The notes under the pieces were generated by a model that saw nothing but the letters and a program-made list of their open reading frames with translations, made no database searches and was not told the origin of the DNA. The position numbers were made by a program, and so were the translations under genes. 64,000 nucleotides of DNA. Origin: Streptomyces sp. TG1A-60 (lineage in GTDB: Bacteria; Actinomycetota; Actinomycetes; Streptomycetales; Streptomycetaceae). The stretch lies in assembly GCF_037201975.1 (NCBI RefSeq), contig NZ_CP147520.1:4650001-4714000 (forward strand), in the 5' to 3' direction. Of the stretch, positions 16,155-25,384 are shown piece after piece. Position 1 is the stretch's first letter, and each line of letters starts with the position of its first letter.

Positions 16155-16802
16155 CTACTTCATGGGTTTCCTGCCGGTTATGCCCAGATGGACCAACAAG
16201 GCCAGGTTGGGCTTCAGTTCGGCCTGCTTCACACCCCAGCTCTGGAAGCCCTTCTGGTGCGAGGAGACCGAGGCGAGCATGGCGACGAGGGATCCTGCGA
16301 GGGCCGCCGGGCTGACGTCCTTGTCGACCCGGCCCTTGGCCTGGAGCTCGGAGACCGTCTGCGCGAGGGAGTTGGTCACCGAGTTCAGGATCTTCATGCG
16401 GATCTTGTAGAAGCGTTTGTCGCCCTCGGCGGCGCCCAGATCGACGACCCGGAGGATCGCGTCGTTCTTGCGCCAGAACTCCAGGAAACCGTCCACGAGT
16501 TCCTGGGCGGTCTGCCAGCCGGACTTGCCGGTCCAGGAGCGGCCTTCGAGGAGCCTCGTCAACGTGGCCCCCTCGGCCGCCATGTGCTCGGCGATCTCCA
16601 GGACGGCGCCTTCGACGTCCGGGAAGTACTGGTAGAAGGTGGCCGGTGAAGTCCCCGCCTTCCGGGCGACATCAATGACTTTGACGTCCCTGTAGGGCGA
16701 CGAGCTGAGCATCTCGCTGAGGCAGTCGAGCAGCTTCTGCCGGGTCGCCTGCCCTCGTCGGCCGGCCACGCGGCCGTCGACGGTACGCACTTGTCCTGTC
16801 AT
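16155..16802 (-). CDS. TetR-family transcriptional regulator, probable repressor of the catabolic regulon
   Basis: A 215-residue regulator. The N-terminal helix-turn-helix spans about residues 20-65: RQKLLDCLSEML, then DVKVIDVARKAGTSPATFYQYF. The C-terminal ligand domain is all-helical (AQELVDGFLEFWRKNDAIL, RFYKIRMKILNSVTNSLAQTV). Regulators of this group often bind acyl-CoA or other lipids. It is the only TetR gene in the window and sits inside the catabolic genes. A degenerate copy of the shared palindrome (16796-16810) overlaps its start codon, as expected for autoregulation. Converging genes flank it, and the operator set at 600-53380 is its most likely target; this is inferred, not shown. 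Confidence 0.85.
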   Translation of the reverse strand: MTGQVRTVDGRVAGRRGQATRQKLLDCLSEMLSSSPYRDVKVIDVARKAGTSPATFYQYFPDVEGAVLEIAEHMAAEGATLTRLLEGRSWTGKSGWQTAQELVDGFLEFWRKNDAILRVVDLGAAEGDKRFYKIRMKILNSVTNSLAQTVSELQAKGRVDKDVSPAALAGSLVAMLASVSSHQKGFQSWGVKQAELKPNLALLVHLGITGRKPMK

Positions 16803-16810
16803 GCCGTCAG
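16796..16810. promoter_or_regulatory. Weak TetR-type operator over the TetR start codon
   Basis: CTGTCATGCCGTCAG matches CTGACG-N3-CGTCAG with two mismatches in the left half. The TetR start codon (minus strand, 16800-16802) falls inside it, so bound protein could block both transcription and translation start. Confidence 0.5.
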
Positions 16811-17135
16811 CTTACCGAGGGGTGATGGGAGCGCGATTCGGCCGACTGCAAATGGGGAGCGGGCGCTTCACCAAGGGGTTCGCGGGACGACCGCGGAGCG
16901 CTGTGGCGGATTTCTTTCGCCCCCACCGCCATGCCTCATCCGCGAGCCGGGGGCTACGCCCCCGGGCCACCGGGCGGGTTGCTCGTGTGCCGGTGGATGG
17001 GGGCTTGTCGCGCGTTTTCGCGCCGCTGGAAGCGAACGAGCACGGGAGCAGCGCAGGCCCCGCCGAACCGCCCTCGCCGCACAGTGTGGACGCGTCCGAC
17101 GCGCGCCCGGTGTCAGCGGCCGTTAGCTTGGCCCT
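16803..17135. other. Intergenic region, no gene supported
   Basis: Divergent space between the TetR gene and the VOC gene, 333 bp. Apart from the weak operator at its left edge I see no repeat, RNA gene or convincing small coding frame. It should hold both promoters. Confidence 0.6.
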
Positions 17136-18098
17136 ATGGCCGATGAGACGGGAGCCGTCGCCGATACGGAAGCCGCTGCCGGTGAGGGAACTGCTGACGG
17201 TACGGGAGCCGCCGCGTACCCCGAGGGTGTCCCCTGCTGGGTGGACGTCCAGCTGCCCGACGTGGAGGCGGGCAAGCGGTTCTACGGCGAACTCTTCGGA
17301 TGGACCTTCAAGGTGGCGCCCGGAGACGGCGCGCACGAACTCTGGGCGTACTCCTCGGGCGCCACCACCACCCCCGAGGCCACCGGAAGCCCCAAGGCCG
17401 CAGGAAGCCCCGGCGACCCTGCCGCCTCCGCCCCCGTCGCCGCCCTGGCCCCCAAACCCGACGGCCGCCTCCCCACCGTCTGGACCCTGCACTTCGCGAC
17501 CCCGGACGCCGCCGCCCTCACCGCCCGGATCACGGCGGCCGGCGGCCGGGTGATCACGCCGCCCACCCGGATCGGCACGCTCGGCACGGCCGTGCTCGCC
17601 ACCGACCCGGAGGGCGCCGTCTTCGGCCTCTGGCAGGCCGGCACGCACCACGGTTTCGGGCGGCGCCACGAACCCGGCACGTTCACCTGGGCCGAGCTGT
17701 ACACCCGGGACACCAAGGCGGCCAACGCCTTCTACGCGCACCTCTTCCACGACGCGCTCTTCGGCCCCGGCGCGGTCCCGGACGTCGGCAGGGCCGCGCT
17801 CACGGACGTCTTCCCGGAGGTGATGCCGCCGCACTTCCTCGTCCACTTCGGGACGGCGGACTGCGAGGCCGCGCTCGGGACCGTCAGCCGGCTCGGGGGC
17901 CGGGTGCAGGTGCCGCTGTTCGACACGTCGTACGGACATGTGGCGGTCGTCACGGACAATCAAGGAGCGTCGTTCGCGCTCCTTGAGCGGAGCGACGGAA
18001 ACGGCTGGCAGGAGGTGTCGCGGGAGGCGGACCCGGCGGAGCAGCGCCCGGACGACCTGCGGCAGCGGGGGGACGACGAGGGCGAGGACGCACGCTGA
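17136..18098 (+). CDS. VOC-family (glyoxalase-like) protein, two tandem domains
   Basis: A 320-residue protein with two VOC units. The first begins YPEGVPCWVDVQLPDVEAGKRF (shown as GVPCWVDVQLPDVEAG) and ends VLATDPEGAVFGLWQ. The second begins EPGTFTWAELYTRDTKAANA and ends VVTDNQGASFALLE. An Ala/Pro-rich insert (about residues 78-105) splits the first domain. VOC proteins act as dioxygenases, isomerases or resistance binding proteins; the metal ligands are not clear enough to choose. It starts with a low-complexity Ala/Glu/Gly leader after ATG 17136. It stands alone between two regulators. Confidence 0.82.
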   Translation: MADETGAVADTEAAAGEGTADGTGAAAYPEGVPCWVDVQLPDVEAGKRFYGELFGWTFKVAPGDGAHELWAYSSGATTTPEATGSPKAAGSPGDPAASAPVAALAPKPDGRLPTVWTLHFATPDAAALTARITAAGGRVITPPTRIGTLGTAVLATDPEGAVFGLWQAGTHHGFGRRHEPGTFTWAELYTRDTKAANAFYAHLFHDALFGPGAVPDVGRAALTDVFPEVMPPHFLVHFGTADCEAALGTVSRLGGRVQVPLFDTSYGHVAVVTDNQGASFALLERSDGNGWQEVSREADPAEQRPDDLRQRGDDEGEDAR

Positions 18099-18640
18099 CC
18101 GGCGCGCGGACCGGACACCCGTCACGGACCCGCGGTGACGCCGGAGAACACCCCCGAGGTGACGGGCCGACGGGCTCGCAGAGGTCGGGTGCCCAGCGGG
18201 AAGAGAACGCCTGACCAGCGGAGAGGCGGCAGCTGATCGGCAGGAGCACCGCGGCTCCCAGGCAGGAGGACGCGGCTCCCGGGGCGGGAGGGCGGACGGT
18301 CCCCCGGCAGCGGGACGACAGCCGGCCGGGTGGGCAGCGCGGGCCCGCCCACCCTCGCGGGCGGGGCGTGGCGGAGCCGTCGCGCGGGCAGGCATACGGG
18401 GTTGTGCGCCGGTGGTACGAGGCTCGTCGTAAGGTCCCACCATCCGGGCTTCCGCTTCCCACGGAGCGGACGACGTGGTTTTGTCCTGAGACACCCCGAT
18501 CCGCCTCCGGGTTCGCAACCTGCCCCCGGTACAGGAAGAATCGGGGTGCGTGCCGCCATGGCGGTGCGGTGGTGAGACGCTGCACGGGGTCGCGCACACA
18601 ACCTGGGTGACGCGGTCCGTACGGGGAGGTGGCAGGGCAA
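18099..18640. other. Upstream region of afsK, no gene supported
   Basis: A 542-bp stretch. The only structure I noticed is a 9-bp inverted repeat, CACCCCGAT at 18492-18500 with ATCGGGGTG at 18540-18548, about 90 bp before the afsK start. It could be regulatory. Open frames here do not resemble known proteins and are probably GC artefacts. Confidence 0.55.
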
Positions 18641-20995
18641 GTGGTGGATCAGCTGACGCAGCACGATCCGCGGCGGATCGGGCCGTTCGAGGTGCTGGGA
18701 CGGCTGGGTGCCGGTGGCATGGGGCTGGTCTATCTGGCGCGCTCGGCGTCGGGTCGGCGCGTGGCGATCAAGACGGTGCGGACGGAGCTGGCGGAGGACC
18801 AGCTCTTCCGGGTCCGTTTCACCCGCGAGGTCGAGGCGGCCCGCGCGGTGTCCGGTTTCTACACGGCCGCCGTGGTCGACGCCGACCCCCGTGCCGCCGT
18901 GCCGTGGCTGGCGACCGCGTACGTCCCCGCGCCCTCGCTCGAAGAGATAGTGAACGACTGTGGGCCGATGCCGGTCCAGGCCGTCCGCTGGTTCGCGGCG
19001 GGCGTGGCCGAGGCCCTGCAGTCCATCCACGGCGCCGGACTCGTGCACCGGGATCTGAAGCCCTCCAACGTCCTCGTCGTCGAGGACGGGCCGCGTGTGA
19101 TCGACTTCGGTATCGCGTCCGGCGTTTCGAACACACGTTTGACGATGACGAACGTGGCCGTCGGTACGCCCGCGTACATGTCGCCCGAGCAGGCGAAGGA
19201 CTCGCGGAGCGTGACCGGTGCGAGCGACGTCTTCTCGCTCGGCTCGATGCTCGTGTTCGCGGCCACCGGGCACGCACCGTTCCACGGGGCCAATCCCGTC
19301 GAGACCGTCTTCATGCTGCTGCGTGAGGGACCGGACCTCTCCGGCCTCCCGGACGAGCTGCGCCCCCTCATCGAGTCCTGTATGCAGATGGACCCGACCG
19401 CCCGCCCCAACCCCGCCGACCTCCAGGCCCAGCTCGCGCCCCACCTCTTCGGCTCCGGTTCGGACGACAGCGGTACGGCGTCGGCGTGGCTGCCCGAGAA
19501 GGCGGTGAGCCTGATCGAGACCCGCCGCGGCGGACGCCCGGCGCCCAAGCAGCAGAGCTCCGGCGGACGCGGCGGCGCCACCGGCCGCCCGACGGCCCCC
19601 GTACCGCCGCCCCCGCCCTCCTACGACCCCGCGCCGGTGCCGCCCGTCTCCCCCGGCGCCCCCGACACCGGGCCGGTGCGGCTCGCCGGGGGCCAGGTGC
19701 CGATCGGACCCGGGCCCCGCGTCGCCGACGCCCGCGCCGCCGCCGTGCAGGCGCCCCCTCCGGAGGCGGGCCTCGCCGCGTCCTGGTCTCGGCCGCGCGC
19801 CGGCGTGAACGGCGCGGACCCCGCGCCCGCCGTGCCCGCCCCGCCCGCCCCCGAACCGGCCGCCTCCGGCTGGCGCCCCTGGCGGTTCCGCATGTCGAAC
19901 GACGTCTGGGGTACCCCGTCCGTCGCCGACGACCTCGTCTACGTCACCTCCTTCGAGGTCCACGCCCTGGACGTGGCCACCGGCAGGCGCCGCTTCAAGA
20001 CCCGGGACGTCGCCTGGTCGATGGCGGTCGCGGACGGCCGTGTCCACGCCTCCGACGGCCCGACCCTCTTCGCGCTCGACGCACGCGAGGGCGCCGACCT
20101 GTGGCGGCTGTCCACGGACGCCTGGGTGTACTCCCTGAAGGCCGACCGGGGCACCGTGGTCACCGCGACCAGAGGCGGCGGCGTACAGGGCTGGGAGGCG
20201 TCCAACGGGCAGAAGCTCTGGGAGGTGACCGGCGCCCAGACCGACTTCGAGTCCCCCGAGGCGGGCCCCGTGGTCCAGGACGGCACGGTGTACGTCTGGA
20301 AGGACGCCCGGCTGTGCGCCCTGGAGGCCCGCACGGGTGACGAGCGCTGGTCGTACCCCGTCGGCGACGCGGCCTCGTGCGGCGGAGTCCCGGTACGGCT
20401 GACGCCCGCCTCGGACGGATACGTGTACGTCGCCGCCGGGAGCCGCGTCCTCGCCGTCGACGTGGTCGGCGGGCACGTGCGCTGGCACTTCGAGGCGCCC
20501 GCCGTCTTCCTCTCCGCGCCCACGTTCGCGCCGGGGCCGGCGGTCACCGGTGGCGGTGTCTACCTCGCCGACTACCTCGGCACGGTCTACGCCCTCGACG
20601 CCACCGACGGCCGTGACCGCTGGCGCATCGCCACCGAGTCCCGCTCCTCCCTGGAGCCGGCCCTCGTGGCGGCCGGGCACGTCCATGTCGGCAGCGGCAA
20701 GGGGCTCTACACCCTCGACGCGGTCACGGGGACGCCGAAGTGGCGGTTCCAGGCGGGCGGCGAGATCGTGGGGGCGCCGTCGGTGGCGGAGGGACGGATC
20801 CACTTCGGCTCCACCGACCACCTGCTCTACACCCTGAAGGCCGACGACGGCCGGCTGCGGTGGAAGCTCGCGACGGGCGGCGAGATCACCGGCTCGCCCG
20901 TGGTCAAGGACGGCGTGGTGTACGCGTGCAGCAAGGACCGGTGCGTGTACGCGCTGGACGCGGAGAAGGGGACGGGGACGGCGCGGACGACGTAG
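18641..20995 (+). CDS. afsK: AfsK, serine/threonine protein kinase with C-terminal PQQ-type beta-propeller repeats
   Basis: A 784-residue kinase that in S. coelicolor phosphorylates AfsR and so raises antibiotic production. With the start at GTG 18641 the protein begins [16 protein letters not shown], which matches AfsK as I recall it, and a GGAGG ribosome site lies about 11 nt upstream. Kinase features are the glycine loop [13 protein letters not shown], Lys44 in [14 protein letters not shown] with Asp138, DFG at 155-157 and [14 protein letters not shown] Pro-rich linker (about residues 295-410) follows. Then come six to seven PQQ/WD-like repeats, seen as [38 protein letters not shown] and [16 protein letters not shown]. 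No membrane helix is seen. Its partner AfsR is at 28941-31946. Confidence 0.93.
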   Translation: MVDQLTQHDPRRIGPFEVLGRLGAGGMGLVYLARSASGRRVAIKTVRTELAEDQLFRVRFTREVEAARAVSGFYTAAVVDADPRAAVPWLATAYVPAPSLEEIVNDCGPMPVQAVRWFAAGVAEALQSIHGAGLVHRDLKPSNVLVVEDGPRVIDFGIASGVSNTRLTMTNVAVGTPAYMSPEQAKDSRSVTGASDVFSLGSMLVFAATGHAPFHGANPVETVFMLLREGPDLSGLPDELRPLIESCMQMDPTARPNPADLQAQLAPHLFGSGSDDSGTASAWLPEKAVSLIETRRGGRPAPKQQSSGGRGGATGRPTAPVPPPPPSYDPAPVPPVSPGAPDTGPVRLAGGQVPIGPGPRVADARAAAVQAPPPEAGLAASWSRPRAGVNGADPAPAVPAPPAPEPAASGWRPWRFRMSNDVWGTPSVADDLVYVTSFEVHALDVATGRRRFKTRDVAWSMAVADGRVHASDGPTLFALDAREGADLWRLSTDAWVYSLKADRGTVVTATRGGGVQGWEASNGQKLWEVTGAQTDFESPEAGPVVQDGTVYVWKDARLCALEARTGDERWSYPVGDAASCGGVPVRLTPASDGYVYVAAGSRVLAVDVVGGHVRWHFEAPAVFLSAPTFAPGPAVTGGGVYLADYLGTVYALDATDGRDRWRIATESRSSLEPALVAAGHVHVGSGKGLYTLDAVTGTPKWRFQAGGEIVGAPSVAEGRIHFGSTDHLLYTLKADDGRLRWKLATGGEITGSPVVKDGVVYACSKDRCVYALDAEKGTGTARTT

Positions 20996-21044
20996 GCGCC
21001 CATGGGGTGAGGGCCCGGGGTTGTCGGGCGGGGCCGCACCGGAT

Positions 21045-21085
21045 GCCGTCCGGCGGGTCCGAGGGTGCCGGACCCGCCGGACGGC
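21045..21085. terminator. Strong bidirectional hairpin terminator between afsK and the pectate lyase gene
   Basis: A perfect 17-bp stem (21045-21061 with 21069-21085) and a 7-base loop lie between two converging genes, 49 bp after the afsK stop. No U tract follows, as is usual in Streptomyces. Confidence 0.85.
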
Positions 21086-21098
21086 AGGGGCCGCGCCG

Positions 21099-22633
21099 CT
21101 ATCCGGCGTAGGTCTCGAACTCGGCGACCCGCGGGGTGCCGTTCGAACCGGTGATCTCGAAGGTGATCTTGCGCAGTGAGAGCTGGGGGAAGCTGATGGC
21201 GCCCGCGCCGCTGCCGGAGGTCAGGACGGTGCCGGTGTCGTGGTCGACGACCCGCCAGGACCTGATGGTGCCCGCGGTGCCCGAGGTCTCCCGGATGTTG
21301 ATCGCGGACACCGAGGTGGCGGAGCCCCACTTGACCGAGATGGAACCGGTCGGGCCGGTCGGCGACCAGTAGGTGCTCATGTTGCCGTCCAGCACGTTGC
21401 CGTAGCTCGTGCCGGAGGCCTTGCTGGACCCGTCGGAGCCGGCCCCGGTGCTGAGGTTGGTTCCGCCGGGCCGGGTCGGCGGGTCGGTCGGTGCGGGCGT
21501 GGGGTCGGTCGGCGTCGGAGCCTGCGGGGAGCAGTTGCCGTCCGACACCTTCAGGCCCTTGTTGGCGCCCGCCGTCGCGCTGGTGACGCTCGGCACGCAA
21601 CCGGCCGCGTCGGGACTGTAGGAGTACGGGATGCTGACGGTGGTGTTGGACCGCGGGTCGGGGCCGGCGGGGTTGTTGTCGCCGCCGGGGCGGGACCACC
21701 TCACGTTGTCGAAGATGTTGCCGCTGACCTGCCAGTAGCCGGCCGCGTCGGTGTAGAAGGTGCCGAGGACGTCCTTGGAGTCCTTGAAGTAGTTGTTGTC
21801 CACCTTGGCACGGGCCCCGGCGCGGGAGTTGATGCCGGAGTCGTTGAGGCCGACGTAGTGGTTGTTGTAGATGTGGGCGATGCCGCCGCGCAGAAGGGGC
21901 GTACGGGAGTCGATGTTCTCGTACCGGTTGTGGTGGTAGGTGACGTAGCCGTTGGAGACGTCGCTCTCACTGGATCCGACGAGGCCGCCGCGGCCGGAGT
22001 TGCGCAGGATGCTGTAGGACAGGGTCACGTACCGGGTGTTGTTCTTCATGTCGAAGAGGCCGTCGAAGCCCGCCGACTCCCCGCCCGACGCCTCCAGGGT
22101 GGTGTGGTCCACCCAGACGTTGCGGACGTTGCTCTCCATGCCGATGGCGTCACCGCCGTTGGAGGTGGGCGAGCCCGACTTCTTGACGTTCCGGACGGTC
22201 ACGTTCTGGATGATGATGTTCCTGGCTTCGCGGATGTGGATGCCCAGCTGGTCGAAGACGGCTCCGCGGCCGACCCCGACGATCGTGACGTTGCTGATCT
22301 CCTTGAGCTCGATCACGCTGTCGGCGGTGTTGCAGCTGCCGCCCGACACCTTGCTGGTGTTGCCGTGGTTGATGGTCCCCTCGACCTGAATGGTGAGGGG
22401 GGTGCTGCTGCTCGCCCGGTTGCACAGCGCCGCGTGGATCGCGGTTCCCGTGGTCGCCCGTACCGTCTGCCCCCGGCTCCGCCGGTGGTGCCGCCGTTCT
22501 GGGTGGCGTAGCCGGTGGCGCGGCCGGTCGCGGCCGATGCCTCGGGCATCGACAGAACCGTGCCGGTCGCGGCGGCCGTGAGGGCCATCGTGGCCAGTGC
22601 CGCGTGGAACCGCGTTGCTCGTGGTCGTCTCAT
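21099..22633 (-). CDS. Secreted pectate lyase (PL1) with C-terminal F5/8 type C-like domain, frameshifted
   Basis: About 511 residues once repaired. A signal peptide is clear (MRRPRATRFHAAL, then a hydrophobic ATMALTAAATGTVL and the cleavage-like PEASAATG). The PL1 parallel beta-helix follows, with SNVTIVGVGRGAVFDQLGIH, VWVDHTTLE, YHHNRYENIDSRTPLLRGG and AHIYNNHYV. A Pro/Thr linker leads to a discoidin-like domain of about 130 residues (STYWSPTGPTGSISVKWG, IRSWRVVDHDTG). It should cleave polygalacturonate outside the cell. The signal peptide and the lyase are in different frames. One more base in the C run 22470-22474 joins them through AGGQTVRATTGTAIHAALCN, the expected N-terminal lyase sequence. 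Confidence 0.88.
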
Positions 22634-22810
22634 CCTCGTTCTGCCCTTTCGCCGTTGCACGCAGGTCGTGCTGCGTGCCGTTGTCGTTCGGGCGGACCGT
22701 CGGGGTGCCGACCTGTTGGGGGAGGTCGTCGTTCGGTCCGATGCGGGTGCTCTTCTCCTCGGGTGCGGATGCGGTGGTTCGGTAATGCCGGGACGCTCAC
22801 GCTCGTCGGT

Positions 22811-22873
22811 CCCGGGTCCCGGGTCCCGGGTCCCGGGTCCCGGGTCCCGGGTCCCGGGTGCGGGGTGCGGGGT
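22811..22873. repeat. Nine-unit heptamer tandem array
   Basis: Seven copies of CCCGGGT are followed by two of GCGGGGT. The unit length equals that of the array at 621-809 and the sequence is related. Confidence 0.9.
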
Positions 22874-23332
22874 GCCGCGACCGTGGCGCCGCCGACTCGG
22901 TCTGCTTGTTGTGGTGCGGCGCCGTCATGGATGTCACTGGCTGCGCAGACAGTCGTCCGTTCAAAACCAGGAACGAGATTCGACTATCTGAACGTCGACA
23001 CGGAGGGTGTGCTGGCTCGATTTCGGTCCCCGCAGGCGCCATGGTCGACGAGGGAGTGTCGTCGAAGTGTTGCCGCAAGGCAGGAAGCGCTTTCTGCCCG
23101 GAGAATAGGGCGACGCCCGTGAAGCGGCAAGGTTGCGCGCAGTTATGGAATCCAGGATTTCGTTTCATGTGCGTGAACAGAGAGGTGGGAACTGTGAGAA
23201 CTTCCCTGTCGGAACCGCGCTGTCGGAACTCTCACGGCGGCAGTTGTCCGACAGCCACGCGGTCGGAGCCGTTCAACGCCGTCGCGGTGTCCGTCTGACG
23301 GACGGCCCGGTCCCGCTACCCCGCGTTCCGTT

Positions 23333-23363
23333 CCCACCCCTGGTCAAGTTGACCAGGGGTGGG
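23333..23363. promoter_or_regulatory. Perfect 15-1-15 palindrome
   Basis: The left arm is CCCACCCCTGGTCAA and the right arm its exact complement, around a single G at 23348. The core TGGTCAA-G-TTGACCA looks like an operator for a dimeric regulator; as RNA it would be a hairpin with almost no loop. The next gene to the right is the DUF397 remnant. Confidence 0.6.
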
Positions 23364-23524
23364 GTGCGTGGGCGCGACGGCCGGGGCGGGACGCGCGACC
23401 AGACGCGGTCCCGGCCGCTGACCTGGTGCCCGGTGCGCTGTTGATTCATCGCCGAGGGCGCGCGGCCCTGACGGCATCGCGGTACCGGTCACCGAGCACT
23501 GCGGAGAAGCAAGGACGATGCGTC

Positions 23525-23723
23525 GTGACCCCTGAGCTCATAGGCCGCTTCCGGAAGTCTTCGTACTCCGGGGGCAGGGCGACTGCGTCGAGATCGCCCC
23601 CTCTCCACCGGCGGCCGGGCCGTCCGCGACAGCAAGAACCCCCACGGCCCCCTCCTCCACCTCGCCCCCGACGGCTGGCCCGCCTTCCTGGCCGGGGTCA
23701 GGGGCGGCACGCCCGGGCGGTAG
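23525..23723 (+). pseudogene. DUF397 protein, two frameshifts
   Basis: A small DUF397 protein of about 66 residues, usually paired with an XRE/DUF5753 regulator in Streptomyces. Pieces of the family are seen in three frames: FRKSSYSGG, then GDCVEIAP, then GGRAVRDSKNPHGPLLHLAP and DGWPAFLAGVRG. One base added to the G run 23570-23574 and one to the C run 23597-23601 restores a single frame from GTG 23525 to TAG 23721. No regulator gene lies next to it. The breaks may be sequencing errors; if not, the gene is dead. Confidence 0.72.
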
Positions 23724-23852
23724 CGGGTCTTCGGGCGAGGCCGTAAACGGCGGCGTTGCTGAGCCGGCGGCAATGGCCAGGCCTGGAGCACCTCGGCGCC
23801 GTCGGCCCGGCCGGCAGTACGCACACACCACACACACTGCATGATGGTCACT

Positions 23853-23999
23853 TGACTTCCTCCCCCGCCTGAGGGCGGGGGATTCCAGCGGTCGCCCGCT
23901 GGGGTTCCTGCTTCACCGACGACCGCCCCGTCCGGGAGGACTCCCGTTGAGGGCTTACACCGTCTCCACAGGCAGACACGGCCAGCCCGGCCGCGAGAA
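23853..23999. mobile_element. Relic of an IS200/IS605-type element end
   Basis: CCCCCGCC-TGAG-GGCGGGGG (23861-23880) is a perfect 8-bp hairpin followed by ATTCC, like the terminal hairpins of IS200/IS605 (tnpB-carrying) elements in Streptomyces. The next 120 bp run through GCTTACACCGTCTCCACAGG and may derive from the RNA-coding end of such an element. No transposase or TnpB frame remains. From about 24000 to 24164 nothing is recognised. Confidence 0.5.
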
Positions 24000-24164
24000 C
24001 AAGGCATCCGATGAATGATCACGCGCTCTGGCGACGACCCCCCAGTCCCCGCGGTACACGGTCGTGTAGTTGCTCTGGCAGTACGAGGAGCCCGAACGCG
24101 GGTTTGCGGCTGATCCGTTGGGCGACCGCGAAGGGCGCGAGGCCGTCGCCTTCGGACCGAGGGG

Positions 24165-24944
24165 TCAGCGAATGCGGAACCCGCCCGCCCGCCGCCCCCT
24201 GAACAGCTCCGCCTGCCGTTCCCCCGGCAGGTTGCCCAACGAGACGAGGTGCGGGGCGTACGCGAGGGCGTGCGTCCGCGCCGCCTCCCGGGCGGACCAG
24301 CAGGCCCGGACCGTGCCCTGGACGGCCTCCGGCGGATACCCGGCGATCACCTCGGCGCACCGCACGGCGGCGGCGACGGCCTCGCCGGGTTCCGTCACCT
24401 CCGACACCAGCCCCACCTCGTACGCCCGGCGCGCGGACATCCGCTCGGCGGTGCCCATCAGCGCCAGCCGCGTGGCCTCACCGTACGGCATCCGCTGGGA
24501 CATCAGGATCGACTCGAAGGCGCTGACCATGCCGTAGGTGGTGTGGGGGTCGAAGAAGGCGGCGGAGGGGTCGGCGACGATGAACTCCGACTCGCCCAGG
24601 AGGTAGAAGGCCCCGCCGCAGGCCATGCCGTTGACGGCCGCGATCACCGGCTTCCACAGGTCGTTCGTCTTGGGGCCGATCCTGAGGAGGGGGTCCTCGA
24701 TCGTGTACGGGGAGTTCGGCTGCGGTACGGCCGTCGCCGCGTCCCGGTCGAGGCCCGTGCAGAAGGCGCGGTCGCCGGCGCCGGTCAGGACGACGGCCCG
24801 TACGGTGTCGTCGAACCTCAGCTCCCGCCAGGTGGAGGTGAGGTGCTCGGCCGTGGGCAGGTCGATCGCGTTGAGCTTCCCGGGCCGGTCCAGGGTGAGG
24901 ACTGCGACGCCCGAGTCCCTGTCCGTCGTCGTACGCAGGGTCAC
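24165..24944 (-). CDS. Enoyl-CoA hydratase/isomerase (crotonase) family
   Basis: A 259-residue crotonase-fold enzyme. Seen are AVLTLDRPGKLNAID, AVVLTGAGDRAFCTGLDRD (first oxyanion segment), KPVIAAVNGMACGGAFYLLG (second) and FFDPHTTYGMVSAFES. The GTG start overlaps the stop of the upstream DUF35 gene in a GTGA, so the two are translationally coupled. The stretch SEFIVADPSAAFFDPH is typical of the family. It would act on a 2-enoyl-CoA in the pathway of the third block and is driven from the operator at 26568-26582. Confidence 0.87.
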   Translation of the reverse strand: MTLRTTTDRDSGVAVLTLDRPGKLNAIDLPTAEHLTSTWRELRFDDTVRAVVLTGAGDRAFCTGLDRDAATAVPQPNSPYTIEDPLLRIGPKTNDLWKPVIAAVNGMACGGAFYLLGESEFIVADPSAAFFDPHTTYGMVSAFESILMSQRMPYGEATRLALMGTAERMSARRAYEVGLVSEVTEPGEAVAAAVRCAEVIAGYPPEAVQGTVRACWSAREAARTHALAYAPHLVSLGNLPGERQAELFRGRRAGGFRIR

Positions 24945-25357
24945 GGCCGCTCCAGTACCCATTGGGGCAGGCCGGTGGCGGTGAACACCACCCGCACCCG
25001 CGCGCCGATCCGGACGCGGTCGGGGCGGACGGAGTCGAGGCGCGCGCCCGCCTCGCTCACCAGGTTGCCGACGAGGCGGATGCGCGGGGCGTCGGCCAGC
25101 TCGACGAGGACGACGGGGTAAGGGGCCTGCTCGGCGTAGTCGGGGAGGAGGGGCGGGTGGGGGAGGACGTACGACCAGACGCGGCCCCGGCCGCCGACCC
25201 GGCGCCACTCGCTCGCGAAGGAGCGGCAGTGCGGGCAGCAGGGGCGGGGCGGGAAGCGGAGTTCGCCGCAGTCGGCGCAGGCCTGGATCCGCAGTTCGCC
25301 TCGGGCGGCGTACTCCCAGAAGGGGGCGCCGTCGTCGTCCACGACCGGTGTCAGCAT
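24941..25357 (-). CDS. DUF35 / OB-fold protein with zinc ribbon
   Basis: A 138-residue protein. The zinc ribbon is ACADCGELRFPPRPCCPHC with four Cys in C-x2-C and C-x2-C pairs. The OB-fold follows: GRGRVWSYVLPHPPLLPDY, YPVVLVELADAPRIRLVGNL and ARVRVVFTATG. Its partner is probably the thiolase-like protein directly upstream (28 bp), because DUF35 and lipid-transfer thiolases form CoA-ester retro-aldolase complexes in sterol side-chain catabolism. Translation is coupled to the downstream crotonase. Confidence 0.87.
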   Translation of the reverse strand: MLTPVVDDDGAPFWEYAARGELRIQACADCGELRFPPRPCCPHCRSFASEWRRVGGRGRVWSYVLPHPPLLPDYAEQAPYPVVLVELADAPRIRLVGNLVSEAGARLDSVRPDRVRIGARVRVVFTATGLPQWVLERP

Positions 25358-25384
25358 CTCGACTCCCCGTATCGATCGGCTCGT

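Larger units (their letters stand above)
22634..23524. other. Gene-poor region with repeats and palindromes
   Basis: About 890 bp with no gene I can support. It holds a heptamer tandem array (22811-22873), two direct copies of CTGTCGGAAC near 23205-23230 and a long perfect palindrome (23333-23363). No signature of a coding sequence was found on either strand. Confidence 0.65.

Noticed and set aside
18122..20821. An 899-residue minus-strand frame opposite afsK
   Set aside because: Low-complexity Arg/Gly/His/Val-rich translation without domain signatures; afsK on the other strand is clear.
23861..23880. The 8-bp hairpin as an ordinary terminator
   Set aside because: It lies well away from any gene end (137 bp after the broken DUF397) and is followed by the ATTCC typical of IS200/IS605 ends.
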